From a bacterium 1xD8-48 (lineage in GTDB: Bacteria; Bacillota; Clostridia; Lachnospirales; Lachnospiraceae), in contig QZDS01000025.1 in the NCBI GenBank assembly GCA_009917455.1, forward strand, positions 1-64,000: 64,000 nt of DNA, written 5' to 3'. A program made the translations under genes and the position numbers. Shown here one piece after another: positions 24,195 through 33,238 of this stretch; the first letter of the stretch is position 1, and the number at the start of each line of letters is the position of its first letter. The notes under the pieces are model-generated. The model worked only from the letters and a program-made list of their open reading frames with translations. It was not told where the DNA came from and made no database searches.

Positions 24195-24649
24195 ATTCCC
24201 ACCTTCTGGGGCTTTAGGCCGCAGGATTCATAAAACTTCCTGGCAGGCTCGTTCAGGCTCCACACATTGAGAGTGACATTATAGCAGCTCTGCTCCCTGG
24301 CGAATGCCAGAACGGCTTCATAGAGCTGTTTTCCTATGTGCCGGCCCCTGATGTTCTCGTCCACGCACAAATCGTCAATATATAAGGTTTTGATATCGGT
24401 AAGGATATTGTCGTTTATGTGCTGCTGAAAAATACAGAAGGCATAGCCCAAAACCTTTCCATCTTCGTCTGTCGCGGTAAATATGGGACGATTATCGTCA
24501 TGAATAATGGCCTTAAGCTGGTCGTCTGTATATTTTTTCGCCCCGTATTTGAACAAATCAGGTCTGCCCTTATGATGAACCAGACATACCTGCTGTAATA
24601 AATTGTTGATTCCGTCCATATCCTTTTCCATTGCCCGTCTGATTTCCAT
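24179..24649 (-). CDS. GNAT family N-acetyltransferase
   Basis: 156-aa acetyl-CoA-dependent acyltransferase. The N-terminus MEIRRAMEKDMDGINNLL is a usual GNAT start. The acetyl-CoA loop is in LCVDENIRGRHIGKQLYEAV (the R/Q-x-x-G-x-G/A pattern). The C-terminal strand and loop (LNVWSLNEPARKFYESCGL) fit the RimI-type family. A ribosome site GGAAAAG lies before the start on the minus strand. The acceptor is unknown. It is divergent from the MoxR operon. Confidence 0.9.
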   Translation of the reverse strand: MEIRRAMEKDMDGINNLLQQVCLVHHKGRPDLFKYGAKKYTDDQLKAIIHDDNRPIFTATDEDGKVLGYAFCIFQQHINDNILTDIKTLYIDDLCVDENIRGRHIGKQLYEAVLAFAREQSCYNVTLNVWSLNEPARKFYESCGLKPQKVGMETIL

Positions 24650-24746
24650 TTTTCTTTTCCTCCACAGTAATTTTGTCTGTTCTTACAACCTGCCTGTATT
24701 TTATTATAACATGTGTCACAGGAAAAGAAACAGGAATATTTCACAC

Positions 24747-24794
24747 TTGACAAAGAATATGGTGGGAATTACAATCAATTCATATAATTCCCAC
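24747..24794 (+). promoter_or_regulatory. MoxR operon promoter with overlapping inverted repeat
   Basis: TTGACA (24747-24752), 17 bases, TACAAT (24770-24775). An exact 10-base inverted repeat, GTGGGAATTA (24762-24771) and TAATTCCCAC (24785-24794), covers the -10 box and start site. It is well placed for a dimeric repressor; the binding protein is not identifiable here. Confidence 0.7.
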
Positions 24795-24848
24795 TAAGTA
24801 AATAGGAATTAGCCGATATTTTGCGGCGATTGACAGGAGAGAATAAAA

Positions 24849-25781
24849 ATGGAGCATTATGCAACTGCGGCAAAGCTGCAGGCAAATATTAACCGGGTTT
24901 TTATAGGAAAGGAAGACGTGGTGGAAAATCTGCTGATATGTTTTCTGGCAGGCGGTCATGTGCTTTTGGAGGATGTCCCTGGCGTCGGAAAGACCACGCT
25001 GGCTCTGCTGTTCGCAAGAAGCATGTCCTGCAGCTTCGGAAGAATTCAGTTTACGCCGGATACGCTGCCGGGAGATGTGGCCGGGGTTTCCGTTTATGAT
25101 ATGAAAACAGGGGAATTTCGCTATCAGCCGGGAGCCGTGATGAACCAGGTGCTTCTGGCGGACGAAATTAACAGGACTGCGCCCAAGACTCAGGCAAGCC
25201 TCTTAGAGGCCATGGCCGAAGGGCAGGTTACGGTGGACGGGACGGTTTATCCGCTCCCCCGGCCGTTTTTTGTGATTGCCACTCAGAATCCAATAGAATT
25301 TTTGGGAACCTATCCTCTGCCGGAGGCGCAGATGGACCGTTTTATGATGCGTCTTAACATAGGCTATCCGGACAGAGAGCAGGAAATAAAGATGGCGACG
25401 GAATTTCTGCAGGGAAATACGGCCCAAAAGGCGGAAGCTGTCTGCCGTGCGGAAGATATTTTAACGCTGCGAAAGGATGTGGCAGATATCACGGTGAAGG
25501 AAGCTCTGCTTGGCTATATGGAAGATATCATCCAGGCCACGCGGCTGGAGGAACGGTTTGTGCTGGGGGCCAGCCCCAGGGCGATGCTGGCGCTCCTTCG
25601 CGCCTCCCAGGCAAAGGCTTTTCTGCAAAAGCGCGGCTATGTAAAGCCGGACGATGTGAAAGCCGTGGCAATGCAGGTGCTGGGACACCGGCTGACCTTA
25701 TCCGCCGAAGCCAGAATACAGAAAGAAAGCGTAGAAAAAATATTAAAAAGTCTGATTTTAAAGGTAAAGATTCCCGTATAA
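24849..25781 (+). CDS. MoxR-family AAA+ ATPase
   Basis: 310-aa MoxR/RavA-type ATPase. Walker A (PGVGKTT) is at residues ~44-50 and Walker B (LLADEINR) near residue 107, with sensor-1 ATQNP and the sensor-2 arginine region GASPRAML. MoxR proteins act as chaperone-like motors for the maturation of complexes. The following DUF58 and transglutaminase-domain genes form the widespread MoxR-DUF58-TGase cluster. It starts after GGAGAG. The strong promoter at 24747 probably drives all three genes. Confidence 0.92.
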   Translation: MEHYATAAKLQANINRVFIGKEDVVENLLICFLAGGHVLLEDVPGVGKTTLALLFARSMSCSFGRIQFTPDTLPGDVAGVSVYDMKTGEFRYQPGAVMNQVLLADEINRTAPKTQASLLEAMAEGQVTVDGTVYPLPRPFFVIATQNPIEFLGTYPLPEAQMDRFMMRLNIGYPDREQEIKMATEFLQGNTAQKAEAVCRAEDILTLRKDVADITVKEALLGYMEDIIQATRLEERFVLGASPRAMLALLRASQAKAFLQKRGYVKPDDVKAVAMQVLGHRLTLSAEARIQKESVEKILKSLILKVKIPV

Positions 25782-25813
25782 AATGCGGCATAAGACAGGG
25801 AAATCCAGGGAGC

Positions 25814-27028
25814 ATGATGCTGAAAAAACGGAAAGAACAGAAAAAACGGAAAACGGACGGGCTGAAAATAAGAAGATGGATATTGCTCTATCTGTGGGTG
25901 CTTTCGCTGGCTGCAATCAGCTATTACGGAGGCGCTGTCAGCTATGGCATTTTTTTCGGTATTACTCTGATTCCGGCGGTCTCCCTGACCTATCTGGCAG
26001 CGGTCTACTTCCGCCTTGGCATTTTTCAGCGGATAGAAAGCAGGAACATGGTCTGCGGACAGGCTATGCCCTATTTTTTTGTACTGCAAAATGACGGTCA
26101 TTTTGCCTTTGCAAGTATCAGTGTAAAGCTTTTTTCTTCCTTTTCCTTTGTAGAAAAGCTTCCAGGAGACGCGGCGTATGAGCTTTTGCCGGGGGAGAGG
26201 CAGACCTTTGAGACAAAGCTTACCTGCAGGTATCGGGGAGAGTACGAGGTAGGCGTAAAGGAAATCGTAATGACAGATTTCTTCCGGCTTTTTCGGATTC
26301 GCTATCGGCTGCCAAGTACCATAAGGGCGTTGGTTCTTCCCAAAATAACACGAGTTACAAAACTTGGCAGCATAGAAGAATTTACGGCTCTTTTGTCCCG
26401 GGAAAGCATGAGGGAGAGGACAGAGCCTGATGTGTCGGTGAGAGATTACATACCGGGGGACGCTTTAAAGCAGATACACTGGAAGGCCTCGGCCAGGGAG
26501 CAGAAGCTGAAGGTACGGAGCCTGACAGGCGAGGAAAAGCAGGGAATTTCCATTTTATGGGATATCGGCCGGCCGGGCCGGGAGATGAGGGAATATCTGC
26601 CGATGGAAAACAAAATTCTGGAGATTGTGCTTGCAATCGGATTTTTCCTGGCGGAGAACGGAATTGAGTTTTCAGGCTGCTGCGGACAGGCTGCGCTGAC
26701 AGAAAAGCATGTGGAAAGTCTGCGTGATTTCGATGGATTTTATCAAATGGTATCAGATGTTATTTTTTGTAAGGAAGAGAATTTTTCCAGGCTGCTTTCG
26801 GCAGTGATAAAGAGAGGTATTATTCTGCGAAGCAAAGTGGTTTTTTGTGTGCTGCGGGAGTTAGACGAGGAGGTATTAAGATTTACGGAAGAGTTTGAAA
26901 GAGCAGGAATCTTAACGGTGCTTTATGTAGTTACCGACGAGACGGCGGCGGATACGCTCTGGAGGGGGAATGAGAGAAGAAGGATAATCACGATACCGGT
27001 GGAAGCGGAGCTGGAAGGGAGATTATGA
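25814..27028 (+). CDS. DUF58 protein, MoxR partner
   Basis: 404-aa protein with two N-terminal membrane segments (residues ~15-70) and a cytoplasmic DUF58 domain. The family hallmark VRDYIPGDALKQIHWKASARE is near residues 210-230; it is followed by a region with a von Willebrand A-like pattern. DUF58 proteins are encoded next to MoxR in many bacteria. The end overlaps the next gene by four bases (ATGA), so they are coupled. It probably forms a membrane complex with the MoxR ATPase. Confidence 0.88.
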   Translation: MMLKKRKEQKKRKTDGLKIRRWILLYLWVLSLAAISYYGGAVSYGIFFGITLIPAVSLTYLAAVYFRLGIFQRIESRNMVCGQAMPYFFVLQNDGHFAFASISVKLFSSFSFVEKLPGDAAYELLPGERQTFETKLTCRYRGEYEVGVKEIVMTDFFRLFRIRYRLPSTIRALVLPKITRVTKLGSIEEFTALLSRESMRERTEPDVSVRDYIPGDALKQIHWKASAREQKLKVRSLTGEEKQGISILWDIGRPGREMREYLPMENKILEIVLAIGFFLAENGIEFSGCCGQAALTEKHVESLRDFDGFYQMVSDVIFCKEENFSRLLSAVIKRGIILRSKVVFCVLRELDEEVLRFTEEFERAGILTVLYVVTDETAADTLWRGNERRRIITIPVEAELEGRL

Positions 27029-29346
27029 TGGGGACGAGGGTTCATTTGAATGAAAAGGGAGCCTGGCGTTTCTTGAATGTACTGCTTCTTACCTGTATCG
27101 GATTGTCCGGCACAGGTAAGCTTCCGGGAATTGCGGAACTAAGGCCCGTACATTTTCTGACGGCTTTTGCGGCGCTTATTTTGTTATTTTTTCTGAATTA
27201 TGCCTCGGTTCGCGGGCGTGTGCTGGGGATTCTTTCGGGAATTATCGCTTTTCTGGGAGCGGGCGCTTTTATGGGAATCCACAATTACGCCGACTTTGTC
27301 AAATCCTACTTTTCGTGGCAGACCGGGGCCTTATTGTGGCAGGAAGAATGGGTAACAGGGTATGAGGCGCTGCAGGTGATTTTTCTTGTTTGTGTCTGCT
27401 ATCTTCTTCAAATACTGGCGGAGAAGATTTACCAAATAAAAATAACGATAGTTATTATACTTTTGGCCGGTCTTTTGTTCTGTCTTTTCTCGGAAAGAAA
27501 GCTGACTCATGGGGAGGTAGCTTTTGTTCTGTGCTATATTGGGACGATATTTGCTGAATGGACGGAAGGAAAGTGGGAAAAAGAAAAGAGGAAAAGCATC
27601 CATTCTTATATGCTGTGGATTATGCCTTTTCTGGGGCTTTACCTTATGCTGATGCTGCTTATGCCTGTGCCGGAGGCGCCCTATGGATGGCAGTTTGTCC
27701 GAAATATCTATGCGCACCTTAAAGAGTCCTTCCTGGAAATCTCTCAGAACCTCTCAGGCGGCGGCAGGGAGGATTACGACCTTTCTTTAAGCGGCTTTAC
27801 GGAGGACGGAGAACTTGCAGGGGCGCTGGGGCGCAGAGACCGGGAAATTATGACCATTGAAAGCAGCGCCCCTCTTGCGACGAATGTTTACTTAACCGGA
27901 AAGGTATATGATACCTTTGACGGGAGAAGGTGGCTGCAAAGCAGGGAGGATACGGAGAAAGAAAGATATGCGGACACTGCGCGGACGCTGTGTGCGCTGG
28001 CGAAGTATGAAGAAGATTATCAGCAGGATTATCTTCTGCGGGCAAGGATAAAAATCAGCTACCGGTATTTCCATACCAGCTTTTTGTTTGCTCCCTTAAA
28101 ATTGTGGGAACTGCAGCAGAAAGGAGATAAAATGCCCTTCCGCGAGCAGGACGGCAGTTTTTTGCTTGACAAGCCCGGAGGCTATGGAACGGAATACGAG
28201 GCCGTTTTCTATCAGATGAACGGGGGGCAGGAGGCTTTTTACCACTTTCTGCAGGAGGGGCGTCAGACTTCTGATGAAAAGCTTCCTGAAAAAATCCTGA
28301 AAGATTTGCGGGGAGTTACAGGGCAGGAAATCCGCGCGGAGGATTTGGCTTATCAGCGGCAGAGAGTTTATGATACCTGTTTAAAGGAGACGGCGCTTTC
28401 CGAAAATGTCAGGGACGCGCTTCTTGAAATGACACAGGGAGCGGAGACGGACGTGGAAAGGCTGCGGGCAATTGAGGCGTCCCTTGCCTCCCTTAACTAT
28501 ACCAGGTCGCCGGGGGAGCTGCCCGATGTAATTTCCAATGAAAGCGAATTTTTGGACTACTTTTTGCTTGAGAGCAGGCAGGGATACTGCAATTATTTTG
28601 CAACTGCCTTTGTCCTCCTGGCAAGAGCGCAGGGGATACCCGCCCGCTATGTTCAGGGCTTTTGCGTTCCCATGAAGGGAAAAAAGGAGGCTGTTGTTTA
28701 TTCCTATATGGCTCACGCATGGCCGGAAGCGTATCTGGACGGGATTGGCTGGATTCCCTTTGAGCCTACGCCTGGCTTTGCCGGAAGCCGTTATACGCCC
28801 TGGGGACTGAAAAGCGATAAGGCAGAAGTTTACAAAGAAAGCGATTTTCAAAATAAGTGGCAGTCAAAGGCCGGCCAGGAGGATGGGATGATACCGCAGG
28901 AGACGGTGGCAGAGGATTCTGTATCGAGCCGGGGGAATTCCGGCGCCAGGAGGTTTTTCGGGATTGCAGGGCTGTCATTTCTCGCTGTTTTCCTTATGGG
29001 AATCCTGGTATTGGCATCAGATTATCTGCTGCACAGGTATCGTTATCAAAAAATGAACAACGAGCAAAAATTAAATGAAGATATAAGAAAAACATTCAAG
29101 ATGCTTGCCCGGACAGGTATTAAAAGAGAGAACGGAGAAACGCTGGAGGAATTTGCCGAAAGATGTGAGGATTTGCTGGATACGAAAGGTATTTTGTGCT
29201 TTATCGGAAATTATGAGGGGTATTTATATGGTAATAAAGAAATTATCCCTGAAAACATAGAGGAAGTGAAAAAGAAACAGAATGAGATTATGGAGCTTCT
29301 CTGGAAGCGAAATAAATTAGATTATTTTAAAGCAAAATTTCTATAA
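27025..29346 (+). CDS. Membrane-anchored transglutaminase-like protein (TgpA type)
   Basis: 773-aa membrane protein. About six N-terminal hydrophobic segments come first (to residue ~225), then an outer domain with the transglutaminase core: GYCNYFA (Cys near 522), AHAWPEAY (His near 564) and GWIPFEPTPG, where Glu takes the place of the usual Asp. One more membrane helix (~650-670) and a cytoplasmic tail (DUF4129-like position) follow. This is the layout of TgpA-type proteins linked with MoxR/DUF58, probably cysteine proteases or transglutaminases acting outside. It overlaps the DUF58 stop (ATGA). Confidence 0.88.
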   Translation: MMGTRVHLNEKGAWRFLNVLLLTCIGLSGTGKLPGIAELRPVHFLTAFAALILLFFLNYASVRGRVLGILSGIIAFLGAGAFMGIHNYADFVKSYFSWQTGALLWQEEWVTGYEALQVIFLVCVCYLLQILAEKIYQIKITIVIILLAGLLFCLFSERKLTHGEVAFVLCYIGTIFAEWTEGKWEKEKRKSIHSYMLWIMPFLGLYLMLMLLMPVPEAPYGWQFVRNIYAHLKESFLEISQNLSGGGREDYDLSLSGFTEDGELAGALGRRDREIMTIESSAPLATNVYLTGKVYDTFDGRRWLQSREDTEKERYADTARTLCALAKYEEDYQQDYLLRARIKISYRYFHTSFLFAPLKLWELQQKGDKMPFREQDGSFLLDKPGGYGTEYEAVFYQMNGGQEAFYHFLQEGRQTSDEKLPEKILKDLRGVTGQEIRAEDLAYQRQRVYDTCLKETALSENVRDALLEMTQGAETDVERLRAIEASLASLNYTRSPGELPDVISNESEFLDYFLLESRQGYCNYFATAFVLLARAQGIPARYVQGFCVPMKGKKEAVVYSYMAHAWPEAYLDGIGWIPFEPTPGFAGSRYTPWGLKSDKAEVYKESDFQNKWQSKAGQEDGMIPQETVAEDSVSSRGNSGARRFFGIAGLSFLAVFLMGILVLASDYLLHRYRYQKMNNEQKLNEDIRKTFKMLARTGIKRENGETLEEFAERCEDLLDTKGILCFIGNYEGYLYGNKEIIPENIEEVKKKQNEIMELLWKRNKLDYFKAKFL

Positions 29347-29361
29347 ATAACGAGGGAACTT

Positions 29362-29862
29362 ATGAAAATATCTACAAGAGGAAGATATGCGTTAAGGCTG
29401 ATGCTGGATTTGGCATTGTGTCCTGCGGGGACGCCGGTGTGCCTTAGGGATATCGCCAGGAGACAGGAAATTTCCGAAAAATATCTGGAACAGATTATTT
29501 CCATGCTGAATAAAGCAGGGTTTGTTCAAAGTATCAGAGGGGCACAGGGAGGCTATCTGTTGAAAAAGGAGCCTTCCGAATATACGGTGGGAGAGATTTT
29601 GCGGCTCACGGAAGGCGATTTATCTTTGGTGGACTGTGTGGGTGAAGAAAACGGAAGCTGCAGGCGGAAGCCGGAGTGCGCAACTGCCAGAATATGGGAG
29701 CGGATAAGCGAGGCTGTTAATCAGGTGGTTGACGGGATTACTCTGGATGATATGGTAAAATGGCATCTGCAAATGACATCCGGTCAAGGGCGGGAGGAAA
29801 ATATCGGGCAGGATTTGAATTTCCAGGGCGACGAGCCGGAGGAGGCCAGAGACAGGTTTTAG
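29362..29862 (+). CDS. Rrf2-family transcription regulator
   Basis: 166-aa Rrf2 regulator. The winged helix is clear (RYALRLMLDLAL...REISEKYLEQIISMLNKAGFVQSIRGAQGGY). Three Cys lie at residues 92, 100 and 106, the region where IscR/NsrR-type members bind an iron-sulphur cluster, though the first spacing is wider than in IscR. It could sense Fe-S or redox state, or be a CymR-like cysteine regulator. It starts after GAGGGAA, 16 bases after the transglutaminase-like gene, and is followed in 17 bases by tcdA. Confidence 0.88.
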   Translation: MKISTRGRYALRLMLDLALCPAGTPVCLRDIARRQEISEKYLEQIISMLNKAGFVQSIRGAQGGYLLKKEPSEYTVGEILRLTEGDLSLVDCVGEENGSCRRKPECATARIWERISEAVNQVVDGITLDDMVKWHLQMTSGQGREENIGQDLNFQGDEPEEARDRF

Positions 29863-29878
29863 GAAAGCGGAGAAGAAA

Positions 29879-30649
29879 ATGACGGAACAGTTTACAAGAA
29901 CGGAAATGCTTCTTGGGAAAGAGGCGATGGAAAAGCTGGCGGCATCCCGTGTTGCCGTGTTCGGCATAGGGGGCGTTGGAGGATATGTGTGCGAAGCTCT
30001 GGCGAGAAGCGGCGTGGGCGCTTTTGATTTGATTGACAACGACAAGGTGTGCCTCTCCAATCTGAACCGTCAGATTATTGCTTTGAGAAGTACTCTGGGG
30101 CGGTACAAGGCGGAGGTGATGGGAGAGCGCATTCTGGAAATCAATCCGGAAGCTGTGGTGAGGGTGTATCCTCTGTTTTTCCTGCCGGAAAACGCCGGAG
30201 AAATTCCTTTTTGTGAATATGATTATATTGTGGATGCCATAGATACCGTTACGGCCAAGCTGGAGCTGGCAGTCAGGGCGAAGGAATATGGGATTCCTGT
30301 TATCAGCAGCATGGGAACCGGAAACAAGCTGGACGGAAGCCTTTTTCAGGTGGCGGATATTTACGAGACGAAGGTGTGCCCTCTGGCTAAAGTGATGCGG
30401 CGGGAGCTGAAGAAAAGAGGAATTGAGCGTCTGAAGGTGGTTTACTCCGAGGAAATGCCGCTTACGCCCTACTCTCCGGAGAAAGAGCTGTCTTTGGAAA
30501 AGCTCCCTGCGGAAACAGAGGACGCTGCTTTGGCGGAAATCAAAAAGCCGGAGAGAAAAAAAGCCGTGCCGGGGAGCTGCGCTTTCGTGCCTCCGGTGGC
30601 GGGGATGATACTTGCGGGAGAAGTGGTCAGGGATTTAGTCAGAGACTGA
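29879..30649 (+). CDS. tcdA: tRNA threonylcarbamoyladenosine dehydratase
   Basis: 256-aa E1-like (ThiF/MoeB/HesA) enzyme. The nucleotide loop GIGGVGGYVCEAL and the adenylation region DNDKVCLSNLNRQI are seen, then DAIDTVTAKLEL and the C-terminal PGSCAFVPPVAGMILAGEVVRDL. TcdA (CsdL) uses ATP to cyclise t6A37 of ANN-decoding tRNAs to ct6A. Length and the C-terminal block fit TcdA better than MoeB or ThiF. It is adjacent to an Rrf2 gene, as often in Firmicutes. Confidence 0.9.
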   Translation: MTEQFTRTEMLLGKEAMEKLAASRVAVFGIGGVGGYVCEALARSGVGAFDLIDNDKVCLSNLNRQIIALRSTLGRYKAEVMGERILEINPEAVVRVYPLFFLPENAGEIPFCEYDYIVDAIDTVTAKLELAVRAKEYGIPVISSMGTGNKLDGSLFQVADIYETKVCPLAKVMRRELKKRGIERLKVVYSEEMPLTPYSPEKELSLEKLPAETEDAALAEIKKPERKKAVPGSCAFVPPVAGMILAGEVVRDLVRD

Positions 30650-30702
30650 TTTTTGGATTTGCGGTACAGTGAGCCATAGCCGCTATAGAAGATTTCTTCA
30701 AA

Positions 30703-30941
30703 GAAATCAATTTTCGAATTCCGGTGAGAGTATGTGTAGCAGAAAGGATGTCAGCCCGGAATATTTCTTAAGGAGTCCTTATAAAAACGTCGGTGCTTAG
30801 CGAGGTTACGAGCTGTTTTACAGCTTGCGAGCTTAGCATCCGTTACGTTTTTATAGAGCGAAAGCGTGGCGACGAAGAAATATTCCGGGCTGACATCATC
30901 TTCGACAGTATTCATTTCACCGGAATCCGAAAATTGATTTC
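30703..30941. repeat. 239-bp long inverted repeat (MITE-like)
   Basis: Outer arms GAAATCAATTTTCG...CCGGTGA and TCACCGG...CGAAAATTGATTTC pair with about one mismatch. Next inside, GATGTCAGCCCGG...TATTTCTT at 30748 pairs perfectly with AAGAAATA...GGGCTGACATC at 30875. Further in, TATAAAAACG pairs with CGTTTTTATA, and GAGCTG with CAGCTT at the tip. No transposase is encoded. It lies between tcdA and the aspS promoter. A non-autonomous mobile element or a large structured RNA are the main readings. Confidence 0.8.
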
Positions 30942-30963
30942 CGTGAGATTTCTTTCCGTAATA

Positions 30964-30992
30964 TTGCAGAATACAGGGAAAGTGTGTATAAT
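30964..30992 (+). promoter_or_regulatory. aspS promoter
   Basis: TTGCAG (30964-30969), 17 bases, TATAAT (30987-30992), 46 bases before the aspS ATG and just outside the long inverted repeat. Confidence 0.65.
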
Positions 30993-31038
30993 ACAGGTGT
31001 TTACGAAAGTTGAATACTGCATAGAAAGAGGTAGATTT

Positions 31039-32811
31039 ATGGTACAGTCAAGAACGCATACATGCGGCCAGCTCAGAATCGGTAACGCAGGAGAGAAAGT
31101 CACCCTTACCGGCTGGTATGATAATATGAGAAAGGTCAGCAAAAATCTGGGGTTTTTAATTCTCCGTGATTTTTATGGCGTGACCCAGGTTGTGGTGGAG
31201 ACGGAAGAGATGATGGCAAGCCTTGCAGGCGTCAATAATGAGTCCACCCTTTCCGTTACAGGCGTGGTGAGAGAACGTTCCAGCAAGAATCCTCAGCTTC
31301 CTACCGGCGAGGTGGAGGTAGTTCCGGAAAAGATTACGGTTCTTGGGAAATGCATTTATAATGAGCTTCCTTTTGAGGTGAACCGCTCCAGGGAAGCGGA
31401 CGAGGCGGTCAGATTAAAATACAGATACCTTGATTTGAGAAATCCGGCGGTGAAAGAAAAGATTGTCCTTAGAAGCAAAATTGTCTCGGAAATCAGAAGA
31501 CAGATGACGGAACACGATTTTCTTGAAATCACGACGCCTATTTTAACCTGTTCTTCACCGGAGGGGGCAAGGGATTATCTGGTGCCCTCAAGAAACCATC
31601 CCGGGAAATTTTATGCGCTGCCTCAGGCGCCTCAGCAGTTTAAACAGCTCCTTATGACGTCGGGCTTTGACAGATATTTTCAGATTGCGCCCTGTTTCAG
31701 GGATGAGGATGCAAGGGCGGACCGTTCTCCCGGCGAGTTTTATCAGCTGGATATGGAAATGGCTTTCGCAACGCAGGAGGACGTGTTTGGCGTAATTGAG
31801 GATGTTCTGCCTCCCATTTTTGCAAAATACGGCAAATATCAGGAGGCTTCCAGGGCGCCCTTTGCCAGAATTTCCTATAACGACGCCATGGAAAAATACG
31901 GCACGGACAAGCCCGACCTTCGGATTGACTTGCTGGTAAGCGACGCAACGGAATGTATGGCGGACTGCGGATTCGGGCCCTTTGAGGGGCAGACGGTGAA
32001 GGCGGTTGTGGTTGACGGATTTTCCGCCACCCGGAAAGTAATCGATAAATTATGCGCGGATGTGGAAGTGCAGAGCGGCCAGAAAGCCTACTGGTTTCGG
32101 GTAGATGAAAACGGAGATTTTGTGGGCGGCGTTTCCAAATTCCTTCAGGAGCGTAAAGAGCTGGTGTGCGCAGCCCTTCATTTAAAGAAAGGCGACTTTG
32201 TGGGACTGACGGCCGGAAAGCGGCTGGACGCTTTAAAGACGGCGGGCGTACTGCGGAAGTTTCTGGGAAATATCTGTCCGGCGCATATGAAACAGGAATG
32301 CTATGAATTCTGCTGGATTGTTGACTTCCCTATGTATGAAATCGGGGAGGAATCAGGGGAACTGGAATTCTGCCATAATCCTTTTTCCATGCCCCAGGGA
32401 GGAATGGATGCCCTTGAGACAAAAGACCCTCTTGATATTTACGCTTACCAGTATGACCTGGTCTGCAACGGCGTGGAACTCTCCTCCGGCGCTGTGCGTA
32501 ACCATGACCCGGAAATCATGGTGAAGGCTTTCCAGATAGTGGGACTTAAGGAAGACGATGTGAAATCCAAATTTCCGGCAATGTATAACGCTTTCTGCTA
32601 TGGCGCGCCTCCCCATGCGGGAATTGCACCCGGCGTTGACAGAATGGTTATGCTCATTGCAGGGGAGGAAAGCATTCGGGAGATTATTCCGTTCCCGATG
32701 AACAAGACTGCCCAGGACGTTATGATGGGCGCGCCTTCGTCAGTGGACGAGAAGCAGCTTCGGGATGTCCACATTAAGATTGATATGCCGGCGGAAAAAG
32801 AGGGAGAATAA
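31039..32811 (+). CDS. aspS: Aspartyl-tRNA synthetase
   Basis: 590-aa class II aminoacyl-tRNA synthetase that charges tRNA-Asp. The N-terminal OB-fold starts TCGQLRIGN...VTLTGWYDNMRK. Motif 2 region FRDEDARADRSPGEFYQLDMEM and the class II motif 3 GIAPGVDRMVM are present, with the bacterial GAD insert between. ATG 31039 is chosen for its homology and AAGAGG upstream. An open extension back to 30793 only reads through the inverted repeat and promoter. The stop TAA is directly followed by the next start (TAAATG). Confidence 0.95.
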   Translation: MVQSRTHTCGQLRIGNAGEKVTLTGWYDNMRKVSKNLGFLILRDFYGVTQVVVETEEMMASLAGVNNESTLSVTGVVRERSSKNPQLPTGEVEVVPEKITVLGKCIYNELPFEVNRSREADEAVRLKYRYLDLRNPAVKEKIVLRSKIVSEIRRQMTEHDFLEITTPILTCSSPEGARDYLVPSRNHPGKFYALPQAPQQFKQLLMTSGFDRYFQIAPCFRDEDARADRSPGEFYQLDMEMAFATQEDVFGVIEDVLPPIFAKYGKYQEASRAPFARISYNDAMEKYGTDKPDLRIDLLVSDATECMADCGFGPFEGQTVKAVVVDGFSATRKVIDKLCADVEVQSGQKAYWFRVDENGDFVGGVSKFLQERKELVCAALHLKKGDFVGLTAGKRLDALKTAGVLRKFLGNICPAHMKQECYEFCWIVDFPMYEIGEESGELEFCHNPFSMPQGGMDALETKDPLDIYAYQYDLVCNGVELSSGAVRNHDPEIMVKAFQIVGLKEDDVKSKFPAMYNAFCYGAPPHAGIAPGVDRMVMLIAGEESIREIIPFPMNKTAQDVMMGAPSSVDEKQLRDVHIKIDMPAEKEGE

Positions 32812-33048
32812 ATGTATTCATTTGCTGACGAACAAAAGAAACAGATGCTTGGTGAGATTACACAGTTTTTTAAGGAGGAGCATGAGATTGAGCTGGGATT
32901 GATAGGCTCGGAGCGGATATTTGATTTCTTCCAGGAGACATTGGGCAGGCGGATTTACAACAAAGCGCTGGACGATGCAAAAAAATTTTACGAAAATTAC
33001 GCCGGAAATATGGAAGCGGATTTCTATTCTTTATACAAGAATGAATAA
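32812..33048 (+). CDS. DUF2164 family protein
   Basis: 78-aa cytoplasmic protein. The sequence pattern (ITQFFKEEHEIELGLIGSERIFDFFQETLG, then YNKALDDAKKF) fits DUF2164, a small helical family of unknown role. It begins directly after the aspS stop, so it is translated from the same mRNA. A terminator follows at 33066. Confidence 0.85.
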   Translation: MYSFADEQKKQMLGEITQFFKEEHEIELGLIGSERIFDFFQETLGRRIYNKALDDAKKFYENYAGNMEADFYSLYKNE

Positions 33049-33065
33049 AATATAACCGGAGGAAA

Positions 33066-33117
33066 AGGCGGCAGTACCGGATAAGAAAGCAAATTTACCC
33101 GGTAGATGTCGCTTTTT
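33066..33117 (+). terminator. aspS-DUF2164 terminator
   Basis: GGCGGCA..ACCGG pairs with CCGGT..TGTCGC through a small internal loop and wobble pairs, and is followed by TTTTT (33113-33117). Confidence 0.6.
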
Positions 33118-33162
33118 CTATTTTGCGGCTGCTTCAAAATGTAAACTTAAATAATAATTAGG

Positions 33163-33213
33163 TTGACATTATAAGAGGATAATTGTATACTCTTTTATAA
33201 GACAAGTTGACAA
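33163..33213 (+). promoter_or_regulatory. bioY promoter with BirA-like operator
   Basis: TTGACA (33163-33168), 17 bases, TATACT (33186-33191) is near consensus. TTGTATAC (33183-33190) and GTTGACAA (33206-33213), 15 bases apart, match the BirA half-sites TTGTnAAC / GTTnACAA and overlap the -10 box. This suggests biotin-dependent repression of bioY by BirA. Confidence 0.6.
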
Positions 33214-33238
33214 TTAACAAAAGAGAGGAGTAACAATT

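Noticed and set aside
30793-31038. N-terminal extension of aspS
   Set aside because: It reads through the inverted repeat and promoter, and family members start at TCGQLRIGN-type sequence just after 31039.
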